Shown: positions 7,069 through 16,353, counted from the stretch's first letter. The stretch is DNA of 64,000 nucleotides from Paraburkholderia tropica (GCF_900109265.1 NZ_FNZM01000003.1:431162-495161), one strand, 5' to 3'. Numbers and translations: made by a program. The notes: a model not told the origin generated them from the letters alone.

Positions 7069-9117
7069 TCAGCGGCGGCGGCCGAGCAGCACCATGAGAT
7101 ACGGCGCGCCGATCAGCGTCGCCACCAGCCCGGCGGGCAGTTCGCGCGGCATCAGCAGCGTGCGGCCCAGCCAGTCGGCGATCACGAGCGTCAGCGCGCC
7201 CGTGGGCGCGGCGAGCGCCAGTTGCGCGAGCGGACGCCGCGCGCCGAAGAGGCGCGCGAGATGCGGCGCGATCAGCCCCGCGAACGACAGCGGCCCGACG
7301 ATCAGCGTGGCCGCCGCCGTCAGGAGCGCGATCAGGGCGAGCAGCGCGAGACGCGCGCCGCGCATCGGCACGCCGAGTGCGCGCGCGGGCGCGTCGCCGA
7401 GCGGCAGGATCTGCAGCCAGCGCTGCGTGAACGGCAGACACGCGCAGAGCGCCACGCACAGCGCGAGCGCGAGGGCGGCGTCGGCGGGCGTGATCGTGTA
7501 GGTGGAACCCGAAAGCCATTGCAGCAGCGCCGCCGCCTGCTCGCCGCCGCCGGCGATCGACACGGCCACCACGGCCTGAAACAGCGCGCCGATCGCCACG
7601 CCCGCGAGCATCACGCGCTCGGGCGCGTAGCGCGAGCGGTGCGAGAACGCGAGGATCGCGAGCAGCGCGGCCAGCGCGCCGAGGCTCGTCGCCGCGAAGC
7701 GGGTGGCGTGATTCGCGGCGATAAAGCCGCTCAAGCCGCTCAGGCCCGTCACCAGCGCGACGAGGCCGAGCGCCGCGCCCGCGCTCACGCCGAGCAGTTC
7801 GGGACTGGCGAGCGGATTGCCGGTCAGGCGCTGCATCAGCGTGCCCGCGATGGCGAGCATCGCGCCGGCGGCCAGCGCTGCGAGCGCGCGCGGCGCGCGC
7901 CAGATCGTGACGTGCGCCAGCTCGCTCCATCCGCTCAGGTGCCAGCCTTGCGGCCCGCGCGCGAAGACGAGGCTCAGCGCGAGTGCGCCGAGCAGCGCCA
8001 GCATCAGCGCCGCGAAACGCCAGCGCAGCGCGGTAGCGGAAGCGGACCGACCGTGTCCGGCCAGCGAAGCCGACGGCGGCGCGACGAGCCGCGCGCCGCG
8101 CTGCATGCGCGCGAGCAGGATCAGCATGACGGGCGCGCCGTAGAGCGCGGTCGCCGCGCCGGTCGGCAGCAGGTCGCCCATGACGCCGGAAAAGCGCTGC
8201 ACCGCTTGATCGGCGACCCAGAGAATCAGCGCGCCGCACAGCGGAGCAGCCACGAGACGCTGCCCGAGCCGACGGGCGCCCGCCATGCGCGCGAGCGGCG
8301 GCGCGGCCAGACCGATGAAGCCGATCACGCCCACCGCGCTCACCACCGCCGCGCTCAGCATCACGGCCAGCGCGAGCGCCAGCAGACGCATGCGGCGCAG
8401 CGACAGGCCGAGGCTGTGCGCGTTGGCATCGGCGAGACCGAACAGCGTCATCGGACGCAGCAGCAGGAACGCGGCCGCGCCGCCGATCGCGAGACGCGTG
8501 GCGAGCATCGTCGCCGCGCGCCAGTCCTGCTGCACGAGCGAGCCGCCGCCCCAGATGAAGAGGCCGCGCAGATACGGCGCGTAGAACATTTGCAGCGCCA
8601 CGCCGATCGAGCCGCAATAGAGCGTGACGACCATGCCCGCGACGGCGACCGGCACGGGCGCGAGACCGCTGCGCCACGCGAGGCCGAACACCAGCAGCGC
8701 GGCGCCGAACGCGCCGCCGAGCGCGATCCACGAACCGGCCGCGCCGGCGAGCGCGGGCGCGGCGAGCGTCGCGATCGTGAGCGCGAGTTGCGCGCCTGCC
8801 GATACGCCGAGCGTCATCGGTTCGGCGAGCGGATTGCGCAGCACCTGCTGGAAGATCGTGCCCGCGAGGCCGAGGATCGCGCCGCACAGCCAGCTCACGA
8901 CGAGACGCGGCAGCCAGCTGTCGTGCACGACGATCTGCTGGATGCCGAGCGGCGCGCGCAGCGCGTGCGCCCATTGCGCGGCGGGCAGCAGCGCGCCGAG
9001 ATTCGCGAGGCTCAGCGCGAGCGCCGTGGCCAGCAGCGCGGCCGTCAGCAAGGCGGCGAGGCAGCCGTGCGGAAGCCAGCGAAGCAGGCGCGGCGGAGCG
9101 AGACGGGCAGTATTCAT
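7069..9117 (-). CDS. FhuB-like iron(III)-siderophore ABC permease (double-length)
   Basis: 682 residues containing two tandem BtuC/FecCD permease halves with about 20 hydrophobic helices. Each half has the expected motifs: GTIFQQVLRNPLAEPMTLGVSAG in the first and GTLMQRLTGNPLASPELLGVSAG in the second, plus the GFIGLAAPPLAR / GPLSFAGLIAPHLAR coupling loops that contact the ATPase. The fused architecture is that of FhuB (hydroxamate siderophore import). The start ATG (9115-9117) overlaps the stop of the binding-protein gene by four bases, so translation is coupled. A very long upstream reading in this frame exists but lies across the binding-protein gene. Confidence 0.92.
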   Translation of the reverse strand: MNTARLAPPRLLRWLPHGCLAALLTAALLATALALSLANLGALLPAAQWAHALRAPLGIQQIVVHDSWLPRLVVSWLCGAILGLAGTIFQQVLRNPLAEPMTLGVSAGAQLALTIATLAAPALAGAAGSWIALGGAFGAALLVFGLAWRSGLAPVPVAVAGMVVTLYCGSIGVALQMFYAPYLRGLFIWGGGSLVQQDWRAATMLATRLAIGGAAAFLLLRPMTLFGLADANAHSLGLSLRRMRLLALALAVMLSAAVVSAVGVIGFIGLAAPPLARMAGARRLGQRLVAAPLCGALILWVADQAVQRFSGVMGDLLPTGAATALYGAPVMLILLARMQRGARLVAPPSASLAGHGRSASATALRWRFAALMLALLGALALSLVFARGPQGWHLSGWSELAHVTIWRAPRALAALAAGAMLAIAGTLMQRLTGNPLASPELLGVSAGAALGLVALVTGLSGLSGFIAANHATRFAATSLGALAALLAILAFSHRSRYAPERVMLAGVAIGALFQAVVAVSIAGGGEQAAALLQWLSGSTYTITPADAALALALCVALCACLPFTQRWLQILPLGDAPARALGVPMRGARLALLALIALLTAAATLIVGPLSFAGLIAPHLARLFGARRPLAQLALAAPTGALTLVIADWLGRTLLMPRELPAGLVATLIGAPYLMVLLGRRR

Positions 9118-10112
9118 GTGTGTTGCGGGTCGCGCAGGGCGGACGGTTCGTGGGGCGCGGTGGCGAGTGCAGCGGTAAGTGCGTCGGCGAGCGCATCGGC
9201 AAAGCGCGCCGCCGAGGGCAGCATGCCGAAGCCCCAGAACGGCGGCAGCGCGGCCACGCGTCCCCCCGCGACGGGCGGCAGGGCGCGCCACAGGCGATTG
9301 CTCGCGAGCTGGCGGTCCACGCCCGCGGGCAGCGGGTCGAAATAGAGCAGGCCCGCGTCGGGCGCGCCGGCCAGTTGTTCGAGACCGGCCACGCCGATGC
9401 CCCAGTAATCGGTCGGGCCGCGCCACGCGTTGCGCAGCGCGAGCGCGTCCATCACGTCCTGAAACAGGCTGCGTGCGCCGTAGACGCCCACGTGGCGGCC
9501 ATCGAAGAAGCGAATCAGATAGAGCGGATCGGCGGGGCCGAGTGCGTCGTGCGCGCTCGTACGCGCATGGTCGAGTCGAGCGCGCGCCGTGTCGATGGCG
9601 TGCTGCGTGCCGTCGATCAGCGCCTGCGCCGCCGCTTCGCGCTTGCATAGCTTGCCGAGCTGCAAGGTCACCTCGCACGAACGGTGATACGGCGAGCCCG
9701 CATCGGTATAGACCGCGAACGCGCGCACGGGCGCGATGCGTTCGAGCATCTCGCGCTGCGATTCCTGGCTCGAATTGATGAGGATGAGGTCCGGCGCGAT
9801 CTGCTGGAGCAGTTCGAGGCTCGGCGCGAGGCGCAGGCCCACGTCGGTCACGCCGCGCGGCACGGCGGGCGCGACCACGCTCGCGTTGTAGCTGTCGATC
9901 TCGGCGACGCCCGCGGGCATGACGCCCATCGCGAGCAGCGTTTCGACGAGACCCCAATCGAGCACGACGACGCGCGGCGCGCGCGCGGGCACCGATGACG
10001 CAGCAGAAGCGCCAGAAGCAGCAGAAGCGCCGGAAGCCGCGAACGCGCGCGGCATGTCGAGGCACAGAAGCGGAAGCAGCGCGGCGCGCCGCAGCAAGGT
10101 GCGTCGCTGCAT
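9114..10112 (-). CDS. FhuD-like iron-siderophore substrate-binding protein
   Basis: 332 residues. The N-terminus MQRRTLLRRAALLPLLCLDMPRAFA contains an arginine pair and hydrophobic core consistent with an export signal (Tat-like), followed by a SGASAASGASAAS linker. The remainder matches the periplasmic binding protein type II fold used for siderophores: VVVLDWGLVETLLAMGV (cf. FhuD), IAPDLILINSS and a long backbone helix rich in Ala/Arg. It should deliver ferri-siderophore to the FhuB-like permease. The ATG at 10110-10112 lies one base after the stop of the ATPase gene. Confidence 0.88.
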   Translation of the reverse strand: MQRRTLLRRAALLPLLCLDMPRAFAASGASAASGASAASSVPARAPRVVVLDWGLVETLLAMGVMPAGVAEIDSYNASVVAPAVPRGVTDVGLRLAPSLELLQQIAPDLILINSSQESQREMLERIAPVRAFAVYTDAGSPYHRSCEVTLQLGKLCKREAAAQALIDGTQHAIDTARARLDHARTSAHDALGPADPLYLIRFFDGRHVGVYGARSLFQDVMDALALRNAWRGPTDYWGIGVAGLEQLAGAPDAGLLYFDPLPAGVDRQLASNRLWRALPPVAGGRVAALPPFWGFGMLPSAARFADALADALTAALATAPHEPSALRDPQHT

Positions 10113-10113
10113 G

Positions 10114-11010
10114 TCAGCGCGCGACCGCAAGCCGGCTTCCGCTATGAGGATGCGGCAAGATATCCATCGGAATGCCATAGATCGATTCGAGCACGCGGGC
10201 GTCCATCATTTCGTCGGGCGTGCCGCACTGAAGCAGGCGGCCGCTGTGCAGCGCGATCATGTCGTCGCAGAAACGCGCCGCGAGATTGACGTCGTGCAGC
10301 ACGATCACGACCGTGAGCGCGCGCTCGTCGGTCAGCGTGCGCAGCAGGCGCAGCACCTCGATCTGATGCGCGATGTCGAGCGCGGAAGTCGGCTCGTCGA
10401 GCAGCAGACAGGGCGCGGCCTGCGCCACCAGCATCGCGAGCCAGACGCGCTGACGCTCGCCGCCCGAGAGGTGATCGGCGAGCTGCGAGGCGAAACGCGC
10501 GGTGTCGGTGAGGCGCAGCGCCGCGTCGATATGCGCGTGATCGTCGGCGCTCAGGCGGCCGAGCGCGCCGTGCCACGGATAGCGGCCCAGCGCGACCAGC
10601 TCGCGCACGGTCATGTCGGTCGCGGCGGGCGGATTCTGCGGCAGATACGCGACCTGCCGCGCGAATTCGCGCGCGGGCCAGTCGCCCAGCGCCGTGCCGC
10701 GCAGACGCAGCGTCCCGCGCGTGCACGCCTGCTGGCGCGCGAGCAGCTTGATCAGCGTGCTCTTGCCCGAGCCGTTATGACCGATCAGCGCGGTCATGCG
10801 GCCGGCGGGCAAAACGAGGTCGAGCGGGTGCAGCAGGACGCGCCCGTCCGCCTCGAAGGCGGCGCCTTCGAGTTCGAACAGCGGCGCGGGCGACGCCGCC
10901 GACGCCGACGCCCGCACCGCGCGAGCGTGGGTGCGGGCGTCGCGGGCTGCGTGCGCGTCGGACGATTCGGAGGATTGAGTCGATTCAGTCGATGCCATGT
11001 CGGTCAACAC
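10114..11010 (-). CDS. FhuC-like iron-siderophore ABC ATPase
   Basis: 298 residues. Walker A GHNGSGKST (about 77-85), Q-loop YLPQNPP, signature LSGGERQRVWLA, Walker B CLLLDEPTSALD and the H-loop VLHDVNLAARFCD are all intact. PWHGALGR after the Q-loop is characteristic of the FhuC/FepC group. The first 40 residues are a Ser/Ala/Arg-rich extension absent from typical FhuC, so an internal start cannot be excluded. The gene lies 13 bases downstream of the TonB receptor and one base before the binding protein, forming the receptor-C-D-B order. Confidence 0.92.
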   Translation of the reverse strand: MLTDMASTESTQSSESSDAHAARDARTHARAVRASASAASPAPLFELEGAAFEADGRVLLHPLDLVLPAGRMTALIGHNGSGKSTLIKLLARQQACTRGTLRLRGTALGDWPAREFARQVAYLPQNPPAATDMTVRELVALGRYPWHGALGRLSADDHAHIDAALRLTDTARFASQLADHLSGGERQRVWLAMLVAQAAPCLLLDEPTSALDIAHQIEVLRLLRTLTDERALTVVIVLHDVNLAARFCDDMIALHSGRLLQCGTPDEMMDARVLESIYGIPMDILPHPHSGSRLAVAR

Positions 11011-11023
11011 GCGCCTCCTTGCC

Positions 11024-13249
11024 TTACCAGCGATAACGCGCGGACGCGAGCACTTCGAGGCCGTCGGCGTAGGTGCAGGTCGTCGAGCTGAAGCACGATG
11101 CCACGTACTCGCGGTTGAACAGGTTTTTCGCGTTCACCGAGAACAGCCAGTGCTTGCCGGTGTCGTAGTGAACCGTCGCATCGAACACGGTGACGGCGCC
11201 CACGTGGATCGTGTTGCTCTCGTCGTAGGTCGCGCCCATGTAGCGCACGCCGCCGCCGAAGCCGAGGCCGCGCAGCGGGCCGCCGTGCAGCGTGTAGTCG
11301 AGCCACGCCGACGCCGTATGGCGCGGAATGCCCCACACGCTCTTGCCTTGCAGCGACGTGGTGGTGCCGCTGATGGTGGTCGCCGTGTCGTTGGACTCGG
11401 TCGTCACGTCGTTCAGATACGTGTACGAGAGAATCAGGTTCAGATCGTTCGTGAGGCTCGCGTGGCCTTCGAGTTCGAGCCCGCGCGCGCGCACTTCGCC
11501 CGCCTGCGTGTAGTAGCCCGAGTGATCGAGGTCGGCGGTCAGCACGTTGTGCTCGGTCAGGTTGAAGAGCGACGCGGTGACGAAGCTGTTGTAACCCGTC
11601 GGCTGATACTTCACGCCCACTTCGTATTGCTGCGCCGTGGTGGGCTTGGCCATGCCGCCGCCATACAGTTCGCCGACCTGCGGATCGAACGACTTCGAGA
11701 AGCTCGCGTAGGGCGCGATGCCGTTGTCGAACAGATAGACGAGACCGGTGCGCCACGTGAACGCGCGCGCGGATTGCGCCTCGTAGGTCGCGGTGACGGG
11801 GTTGTTGTCGTCGGCGTCGACCCAGTCTTCACGCGCGCCGATCAGGAAACGCCACTTGCCGAACGCCATCTGGTCCTGCGCGTACACGCCGAGCTGCTTC
11901 TGGCGGATGTGATCGTACGAGGTCTCGGACGGCATCGTGTTGTTGCCGTAGACCGGATCGAACACGTCGAGCGAGGACGCCGCGAAGTTCGCGCCCACGT
12001 CTTCGCCGTAAACCACGCGCTGGAAGTCGAAGCCGGCCAGCACCGTATGCGAGACCGGGCCGGTCGAGAATTTCGCCTGCGCCTGGTTGTCGATCGTGAA
12101 GACCTTCGCGCTTTCGCGGTTGTAGAACGTGTAGCGGTTCAGCATCGTGTTCGAGCCCGAGGCGTAGCCGTACGGGAACACGTTGGTGAAGTCGTCCTTC
12201 ACATAGGTGTAGTGCGTGTTCTGGCGCACCGTCCAGGTTTCGTTGAAGCGATGCTCGAACTGATAGCCCAGCGAGAGCTGCGTGCGCGAGTGATGATCGA
12301 AATCCGGATCGCCGACATTGGTATGCGACGAAATCTTGCCGGCGGGATTGAACAGCACCGTGCCGACGGCGGGCACGAAGTTGTAATAGCCCACGTCCGG
12401 ATCGCGCTGATACTTCGCGAGCACCGTGAGCGTGGTGTTCTGGTCGGGCTTCCACGTCACGGCGGGCGCGATGTAGATGCGTTTCTGGCGCGTGCCGTTG
12501 ACCTGCGTGGTCGAGTCGAGGCCGGTGCCGGTCAGTCGATACGAGAGCTTGCCGTCCGAGGTCAGCGCGCCGCCCAGGTCGAAGCCCGCCTGCACGCGAT
12601 TGTGGCTGCCGGTCGTGAAGAACACTTCGTGGATCGGCGTGGTGGTCGGCTGCTTGCTGACGAGATTGGCCACGCCGCCGGGGTTGGCCTGGCCGTAGAG
12701 CACCGAGGCGGGACCATGCAGCACGTCGATGCGTTCGAGACCGTACGGGTCGAAGTTGGGGATCGCGTAGCCGAAGCTGACGTCGCTCGGAATGCGCGCG
12801 CCGTCGAGGAACTGTTCGAGGTAGAAGCCGCGGCTGAAGAGATAGGGCGCGCCCGAGGCCGAGGCGCCGCGAATCTCCGAGGTCACGCTGGCGGTGTAGC
12901 GCAGCGCTTCGGCCACGGTCTGCGCGCCTTGCGCGGTCATCTGGTCGCTCGTCACTACCGAGACCGACTGCGGCGTTTCGATCAGCGGCGTATCGGTCTT
13001 GGTCGCCGATACCGAGGTGACGGCCACATAGCCGTCCGCCGTGCCGGTGGCGTGGTTGCCGCGGTTGCTCGTCACCTTGACGGTGGGCAACTGCCCGTCC
13101 GTGCCGGTCGTTCCGGTGGTGGTGGTGTTGTTATTCGTGGTGCTGCTGGTCGTCGTCGCGGTTTGCGCCTGGGCGGCGTGGAAGCCGCTCAACAGGCAGA
13201 ACAGCAAGGCATTGCTCAACGCGCTTGAAACGCGTACCCCGGTTTTCAT
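11024..13249 (-). CDS. TonB-dependent ferri-siderophore receptor
   Basis: 741 residues with a Sec signal (ending near HAAQAQ) and a plug domain containing the TDTPLIETPQSVSVVTSDQM stretch typical of FhuA/FoxA/FpvA-type siderophore receptors, then a 22-strand barrel ending in the aromatic C-terminus ...SARYRW. A Thr/Asn linker (residues 31-50) follows the signal, and no N-terminal signalling domain for an anti-sigma pathway is present. As the first gene of the operon it should carry the siderophore across the outer membrane using TonB energy. Context (FhuB-like double permease) suggests a hydroxamate-type ligand; this is inference. Confidence 0.93.
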   Translation of the reverse strand: MKTGVRVSSALSNALLFCLLSGFHAAQAQTATTTSSTTNNNTTTTGTTGTDGQLPTVKVTSNRGNHATGTADGYVAVTSVSATKTDTPLIETPQSVSVVTSDQMTAQGAQTVAEALRYTASVTSEIRGASASGAPYLFSRGFYLEQFLDGARIPSDVSFGYAIPNFDPYGLERIDVLHGPASVLYGQANPGGVANLVSKQPTTTPIHEVFFTTGSHNRVQAGFDLGGALTSDGKLSYRLTGTGLDSTTQVNGTRQKRIYIAPAVTWKPDQNTTLTVLAKYQRDPDVGYYNFVPAVGTVLFNPAGKISSHTNVGDPDFDHHSRTQLSLGYQFEHRFNETWTVRQNTHYTYVKDDFTNVFPYGYASGSNTMLNRYTFYNRESAKVFTIDNQAQAKFSTGPVSHTVLAGFDFQRVVYGEDVGANFAASSLDVFDPVYGNNTMPSETSYDHIRQKQLGVYAQDQMAFGKWRFLIGAREDWVDADDNNPVTATYEAQSARAFTWRTGLVYLFDNGIAPYASFSKSFDPQVGELYGGGMAKPTTAQQYEVGVKYQPTGYNSFVTASLFNLTEHNVLTADLDHSGYYTQAGEVRARGLELEGHASLTNDLNLILSYTYLNDVTTESNDTATTISGTTTSLQGKSVWGIPRHTASAWLDYTLHGGPLRGLGFGGGVRYMGATYDESNTIHVGAVTVFDATVHYDTGKHWLFSVNAKNLFNREYVASCFSSTTCTYADGLEVLASARYRW

Positions 13250-13504
13250 GTGATTGACTCGCTGCGTTGGATGAATGTGAATGAGAGTGATTCGTAATTA
13301 CAAACTGAAAGGCGATAATGCGTGCTCTTGGTGGCGCTCGATGGGCAAAACCGTGGGGAGTACGGCAGGTCAAGGCGGCGCGAAAGCGGGCCCAGACGCA
13401 CTATAATCGGAGGCACTGACTTACGTCAGGACAACTTTGTCGTCAAAAAGGACATTTTTGGCGCATCAGACGTCTCACGCCCCATATTTGTCATCGAATA
13501 AGAC

Positions 13505-14320
13505 ATGGCCGTACCTCGGCTCCAGACCTTCGGACAGAGTGCCGCTGCCAAAAAGGTGATCGCGCAAGCGATTGGCTACGCAGACGGCGCCCACGAAATT
13601 GCCCACATTCATCATCGCGCGCAGCTCATCTATGCGGCGGGCGGCATCGTGCGCGTCATCACGCCGGGCGGATTGTGGACGCTCAAGCCGGGCATGGCCT
13701 TGCTGATCGGAACGCAAATCGAGCACGAATTGCACATGGTCGGCCAGACCGCGCTGCGCACGCTCTATATCGACCCGGAGGCGCTGCCGCCGCTCGGCAG
13801 CGATTGCCGGATGATCGCGCTCGACGATCTGCTGCGCGCGAGCATTCTGTCGATGTGCGCGACGGGTGAGGGCAGCGATGCGGAAGCCATCGAGCAGCGG
13901 GCGGCCCTGATCGTGCCGCTGATCCTGCATCTGCTGGCGGAGCGCCTCGCGGGCGCGCCCACCGCGGCCGACGACGAGGTGCGCCTCGCGCTGCCGGAGA
14001 ACCCGCGACTGCGCACGATCTGCGACAGCCTGATTGCCGATGCCGCGAACGCCGACACGCTCGAACAATGGGCCGAGCGTACCGGCGCGAGCGTGCGCAC
14101 GCTCGCGCGGCTGTTTCGCCAGGAAACCGGGATGAGCTTCGTGCAATGGCGCGAGCGGCTGCGTCTGGAAGACGCGCTGTCGAGGCTCTCGGTCGGCCAC
14201 GCGCCCGGCGATGTTGCGCAGGCGCTCGGTTACGCCGATGTGCGCACGTTCGCGGTGATGTTCCGGCGCGCGTTCGGCAGCACGCCGCAGCAGTTCCGGC
14301 AGAGCTTGAGCAAGGTCTGA
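13505..14320 (+). CDS. AraC family regulator with N-terminal cupin domain
   Basis: 271 residues. The N-terminal cupin (about 30-100) has H-E-I-A-H-I-H-H-R-A-Q-L-I-Y and GIVRVITPGGLWTLKPGMALLIG, the layout of NimR-like AraC regulators. Residues 170-271 hold two helix-turn-helix units, ending in GYADVRTFAVMFRRAFGSTPQQFRQ. It is divergent from the siderophore receptor across 255 bases and may regulate it, though NimR-type proteins usually control exporters. No Shine-Dalgarno is visible before the ATG. A TGTC...GACA inverted pair sits at the start region, which would fit autorepression. Confidence 0.88.
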   Translation: MAVPRLQTFGQSAAAKKVIAQAIGYADGAHEIAHIHHRAQLIYAAGGIVRVITPGGLWTLKPGMALLIGTQIEHELHMVGQTALRTLYIDPEALPPLGSDCRMIALDDLLRASILSMCATGEGSDAEAIEQRAALIVPLILHLLAERLAGAPTAADDEVRLALPENPRLRTICDSLIADAANADTLEQWAERTGASVRTLARLFRQETGMSFVQWRERLRLEDALSRLSVGHAPGDVAQALGYADVRTFAVMFRRAFGSTPQQFRQSLSKV

Positions 14321-14328
14321 GCGGCCGC

Positions 14329-14856
14329 TCAGGCAGCGTCGCTGTCACTCGCGGCAAAGCGGTACGTGACGAAATGCGCGTCGCGCTCCACGGGCTGAAA
14401 ACCGAGCGCCTCGTAAAAGCGCATGGCGGCGTGATTGCACAGGAAGCACGACAGCATCAATGGCCGATTCGATTGCGTCGCCCGTGACATGAGGGTTCGC
14501 ATGATCGCGCCGCCAATGCCGCGATTGCGAAACGCCGGCTTCAGGATCAGCAACGAGAGATGAAGCGCGTCTGTATCGCTTGTCAGCGCGAGATAGCCCG
14601 CGATTTCCCGCCCTTGAGTTTCCTGTCCCTGAACGATCAATTCGATATCGGCATCGTGATACGACCTATCGAAGCGCGCTTGCTGAAATGCGTCGTCCCA
14701 GCCGAAAGCCCGGTCGATATGTGCATGCAGCGCCGATTGATAAAGCGCGAATAACGCGGCGCGGTCAAGCGGACCCTCGGGCATGCGAATCAATTCGAAT
14801 ACCAGCGAGTCGCTCGCGCGAATTGCGTTTTGAATCGGTGGCCGGTGGGTTTTCAT
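14329..14856 (-). CDS. GNAT family N-acetyltransferase
   Basis: 175 residues with the acetyl-CoA-binding loop RNRGIGGAIM (the R-x-x-G-x-G motif) after the LHLSLLILKPAF beta strand, and a closing NHAAMRFYEALGFQPV segment, all standard for GNAT enzymes. It resembles members that modify small molecules or proteins; the substrate is unknown. It converges with the AraC gene, with eight bases between the stop codons. Confidence 0.87.
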   Translation of the reverse strand: MKTHRPPIQNAIRASDSLVFELIRMPEGPLDRAALFALYQSALHAHIDRAFGWDDAFQQARFDRSYHDADIELIVQGQETQGREIAGYLALTSDTDALHLSLLILKPAFRNRGIGGAIMRTLMSRATQSNRPLMLSCFLCNHAAMRFYEALGFQPVERDAHFVTYRFAASDSDAA

Positions 14857-15294
14857 GGCTCGGGTCTTTGGTGGTCTCTGTAGCGTCTCTTTAGCCGGAG
14901 TCGTCCGGCATAGCGCTCAAGCGTTCAGTCGATGCGCCATCTTAGCGCGGCGCATCATTCGCAATCAAAAGCGCAGTACAAATGACCGGTCACTTCAACA
15001 CATGAAGACTTAAATGCCGACACATCGAGCGAGGAAGAAAGTTCCATGCCCGAATCACCGTCGGCGCGATAACGACTCTTCACCAATCGATGACGGGCGA
15101 TTGATTAAATTCATTCGTGTGAATATTGACCGCACCTGAAGACGCGGACTAATCTGGAAATGCAAACATTCACCGCGCTTGATTCATCGGCCTGCATCCG
15201 GACCGCATAAGACCGCATCAACGCGAAGTTTTCCGATGAAGCCATTCAGGCGTTTGGCGTGGCCATTCATAGACAATGATCGAGGCCAGAAACC
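14857..15294. other. Intergenic region, flhDC upstream region
   Basis: 438 bases without a convincing gene. It holds a perfect 10-bp palindrome TGACCGGTCA (14983-14992), whose GACCGGTC core also forms the centre of the TetR operators at 35231 and 35933, and a promoter-like pair at 15101-15129. Confidence 0.6.
15101..15129 (+). promoter_or_regulatory. Possible sigma-70 promoter for flhDC
   Basis: TTGATT (15101-15106), 17-base spacer, TATTGA (15124-15129). This would give a leader of about 160 bases before flhD, comparable to the long leaders known for flhDC operons. The -10 is a poor match. Confidence 0.35.
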
Positions 15295-15612
15295 ATGAAT
15301 ACACTCGACATCCAGGAAAGCATTCGCGACGTCAATCTCTCCTATCTCGTGCTGGCGCAGCGCATGTTGCGCGAGGACCGCGCGGTGGGCATGTTCCGGC
15401 TGGGCTTGTCGGCGGAGGTCGCCGATCTGCTGGCGGGACTGTCTCTCGCGCAGGTCGTGAAGCTCGCCACGTCGGATCATTTATTGTGCGCGTTCCGCTT
15501 CAACGATCAGATGCTGCTCTCGGCGCTCGTGCAGCCGTCGAAGCACGCCGACATCGTCTCGACGCACGCGGCGATTCTGATGGCCGGACACCCGGTCGAA
15601 CTGCTGGTCTAA
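15295..15612 (+). CDS. flhD: Flagellar transcriptional regulator FlhD
   Basis: 105 residues, matching FlhD over its length: [20 protein letters not shown], then a [19 protein letters not shown] helix pair and [22 protein letters not shown]. FlhD forms the FlhD4C2 heterohexamer that activates class II flagellar operons. The gene is followed after 12 bases by flhC. In most Burkholderiaceae flhDC sits beside motAB and chemotaxis genes; here no flagellar genes are adjacent, so this may be a second copy or a dispersed locus. Confidence 0.93.
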   Translation: MNTLDIQESIRDVNLSYLVLAQRMLREDRAVGMFRLGLSAEVADLLAGLSLAQVVKLATSDHLLCAFRFNDQMLLSALVQPSKHADIVSTHAAILMAGHPVELLV

Positions 15613-15624
15613 GCGCTGCCCATC

Positions 15625-16248
15625 ATGCCCACCACGAATACGATATCCCGCCGGAGCGTCACCGAGGACGCACAAGAGGTCTTTCGTGCCGTCGCGCTGA
15701 TCGAACTCGGCGCGCGCATGCAGGTGCTGGAAAGCGAGCTGAGCCTGTCGCGCGACCGGCTGATCCGCCTGTATCGCGAAGTGCGGGGCGTGTCGCCGCC
15801 CAAAGGCATGCTGCCGTTTTCGGCCGACTGGTACATGCCGTGGCTGCCGAATATTCACGCTTCGCTGTTCTTCAACACCTATCTGTTTCTCAGGCGCGAG
15901 GCCAGTTGTTCGCATCTCGATGCGCTCACAAAAGGGTATCGGCTCTATCTCGAACATTGCAAACGCACCGAAGGCGAACCCGTGCTCGATCTCACGCGCG
16001 CGTGGACGCTGGTACGTTTCTTCGAAGCCGAGATGCTGCAATTGACGCCGTGTTGCCGCTGCACCGGCAAGTTCGTGGCGCACAAGCACGACTTGCAGAA
16101 GGGCGTCGTGTGCGGCGCGTGCCAGCCGCCTTCGCGCGCGGGCAAGACGAGGAAGGCGGCGCGTGCGGTGGAAGAGGCGATCGCCGCGGTGATCGACGAA
16201 GAAACGAGCGTGGTCGCCGTGAACGAGGCGGCAGCCGTGGCGGCTTGA
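15625..16248 (+). CDS. flhC: Flagellar transcriptional regulator FlhC
   Basis: 207 residues. The family core is clear: RAVALIELGARMQVLE, RLYREVRGVSPPKGMLPFSADWY and the zinc site Cys143/Cys146 and Cys163/Cys166 (CCRC...CGAC), with the same 3-17-3 spacing as in the enterobacterial protein. It is the DNA-binding partner of FlhD. The last 30 residues (Ala/Val/Glu-rich) form an acidic tail beyond the usual core. A strong hairpin follows the gene. Confidence 0.93.
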   Translation: MPTTNTISRRSVTEDAQEVFRAVALIELGARMQVLESELSLSRDRLIRLYREVRGVSPPKGMLPFSADWYMPWLPNIHASLFFNTYLFLRREASCSHLDALTKGYRLYLEHCKRTEGEPVLDLTRAWTLVRFFEAEMLQLTPCCRCTGKFVAHKHDLQKGVVCGACQPPSRAGKTRKAARAVEEAIAAVIDEETSVVAVNEAAAVAA

Positions 16249-16284
16249 TATCGCTTGATAGGGCTTGATATCGACATCCGCAAT

Positions 16285-16319
16285 GCACAACGCCAGCGCG
16301 AAATGCGCTGGCGTTGTGC
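16285..16319. terminator. Hairpin after flhC
   Basis: A perfect 15-bp stem GCACAACGCCAGCGC / GCGCTGGCGTTGTGC with a GAAAT loop. There is no T-tract, so it may be a bidirectional structural barrier between flhC and the convergent permease gene rather than a classical terminator. Confidence 0.65.
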
Positions 16320-16353
16320 TATGGCTTTGCGAATCGACGTCGTATTCAGCGTA

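Noticed and set aside
5279..9202. A 1307-codon open frame on the minus strand and several other very long Arg/Ala-rich frames over the siderophore genes
   Set aside because: They lie out of frame with clear ABC transporter genes and have the Arg/Ala/Gly composition of GC-rich shadow frames.
10997..13228. A 743-codon plus-strand frame opposite the TonB receptor
   Set aside because: It is the antisense of a well-supported receptor gene, and no domain is recognisable.
13250..13504. A Fur box before the TonB receptor
   Set aside because: Only weak AT-rich partial matches (around 13271-13300 and a single GATAATG near 13314) are visible; iron control is plausible but not supported by a clean site.
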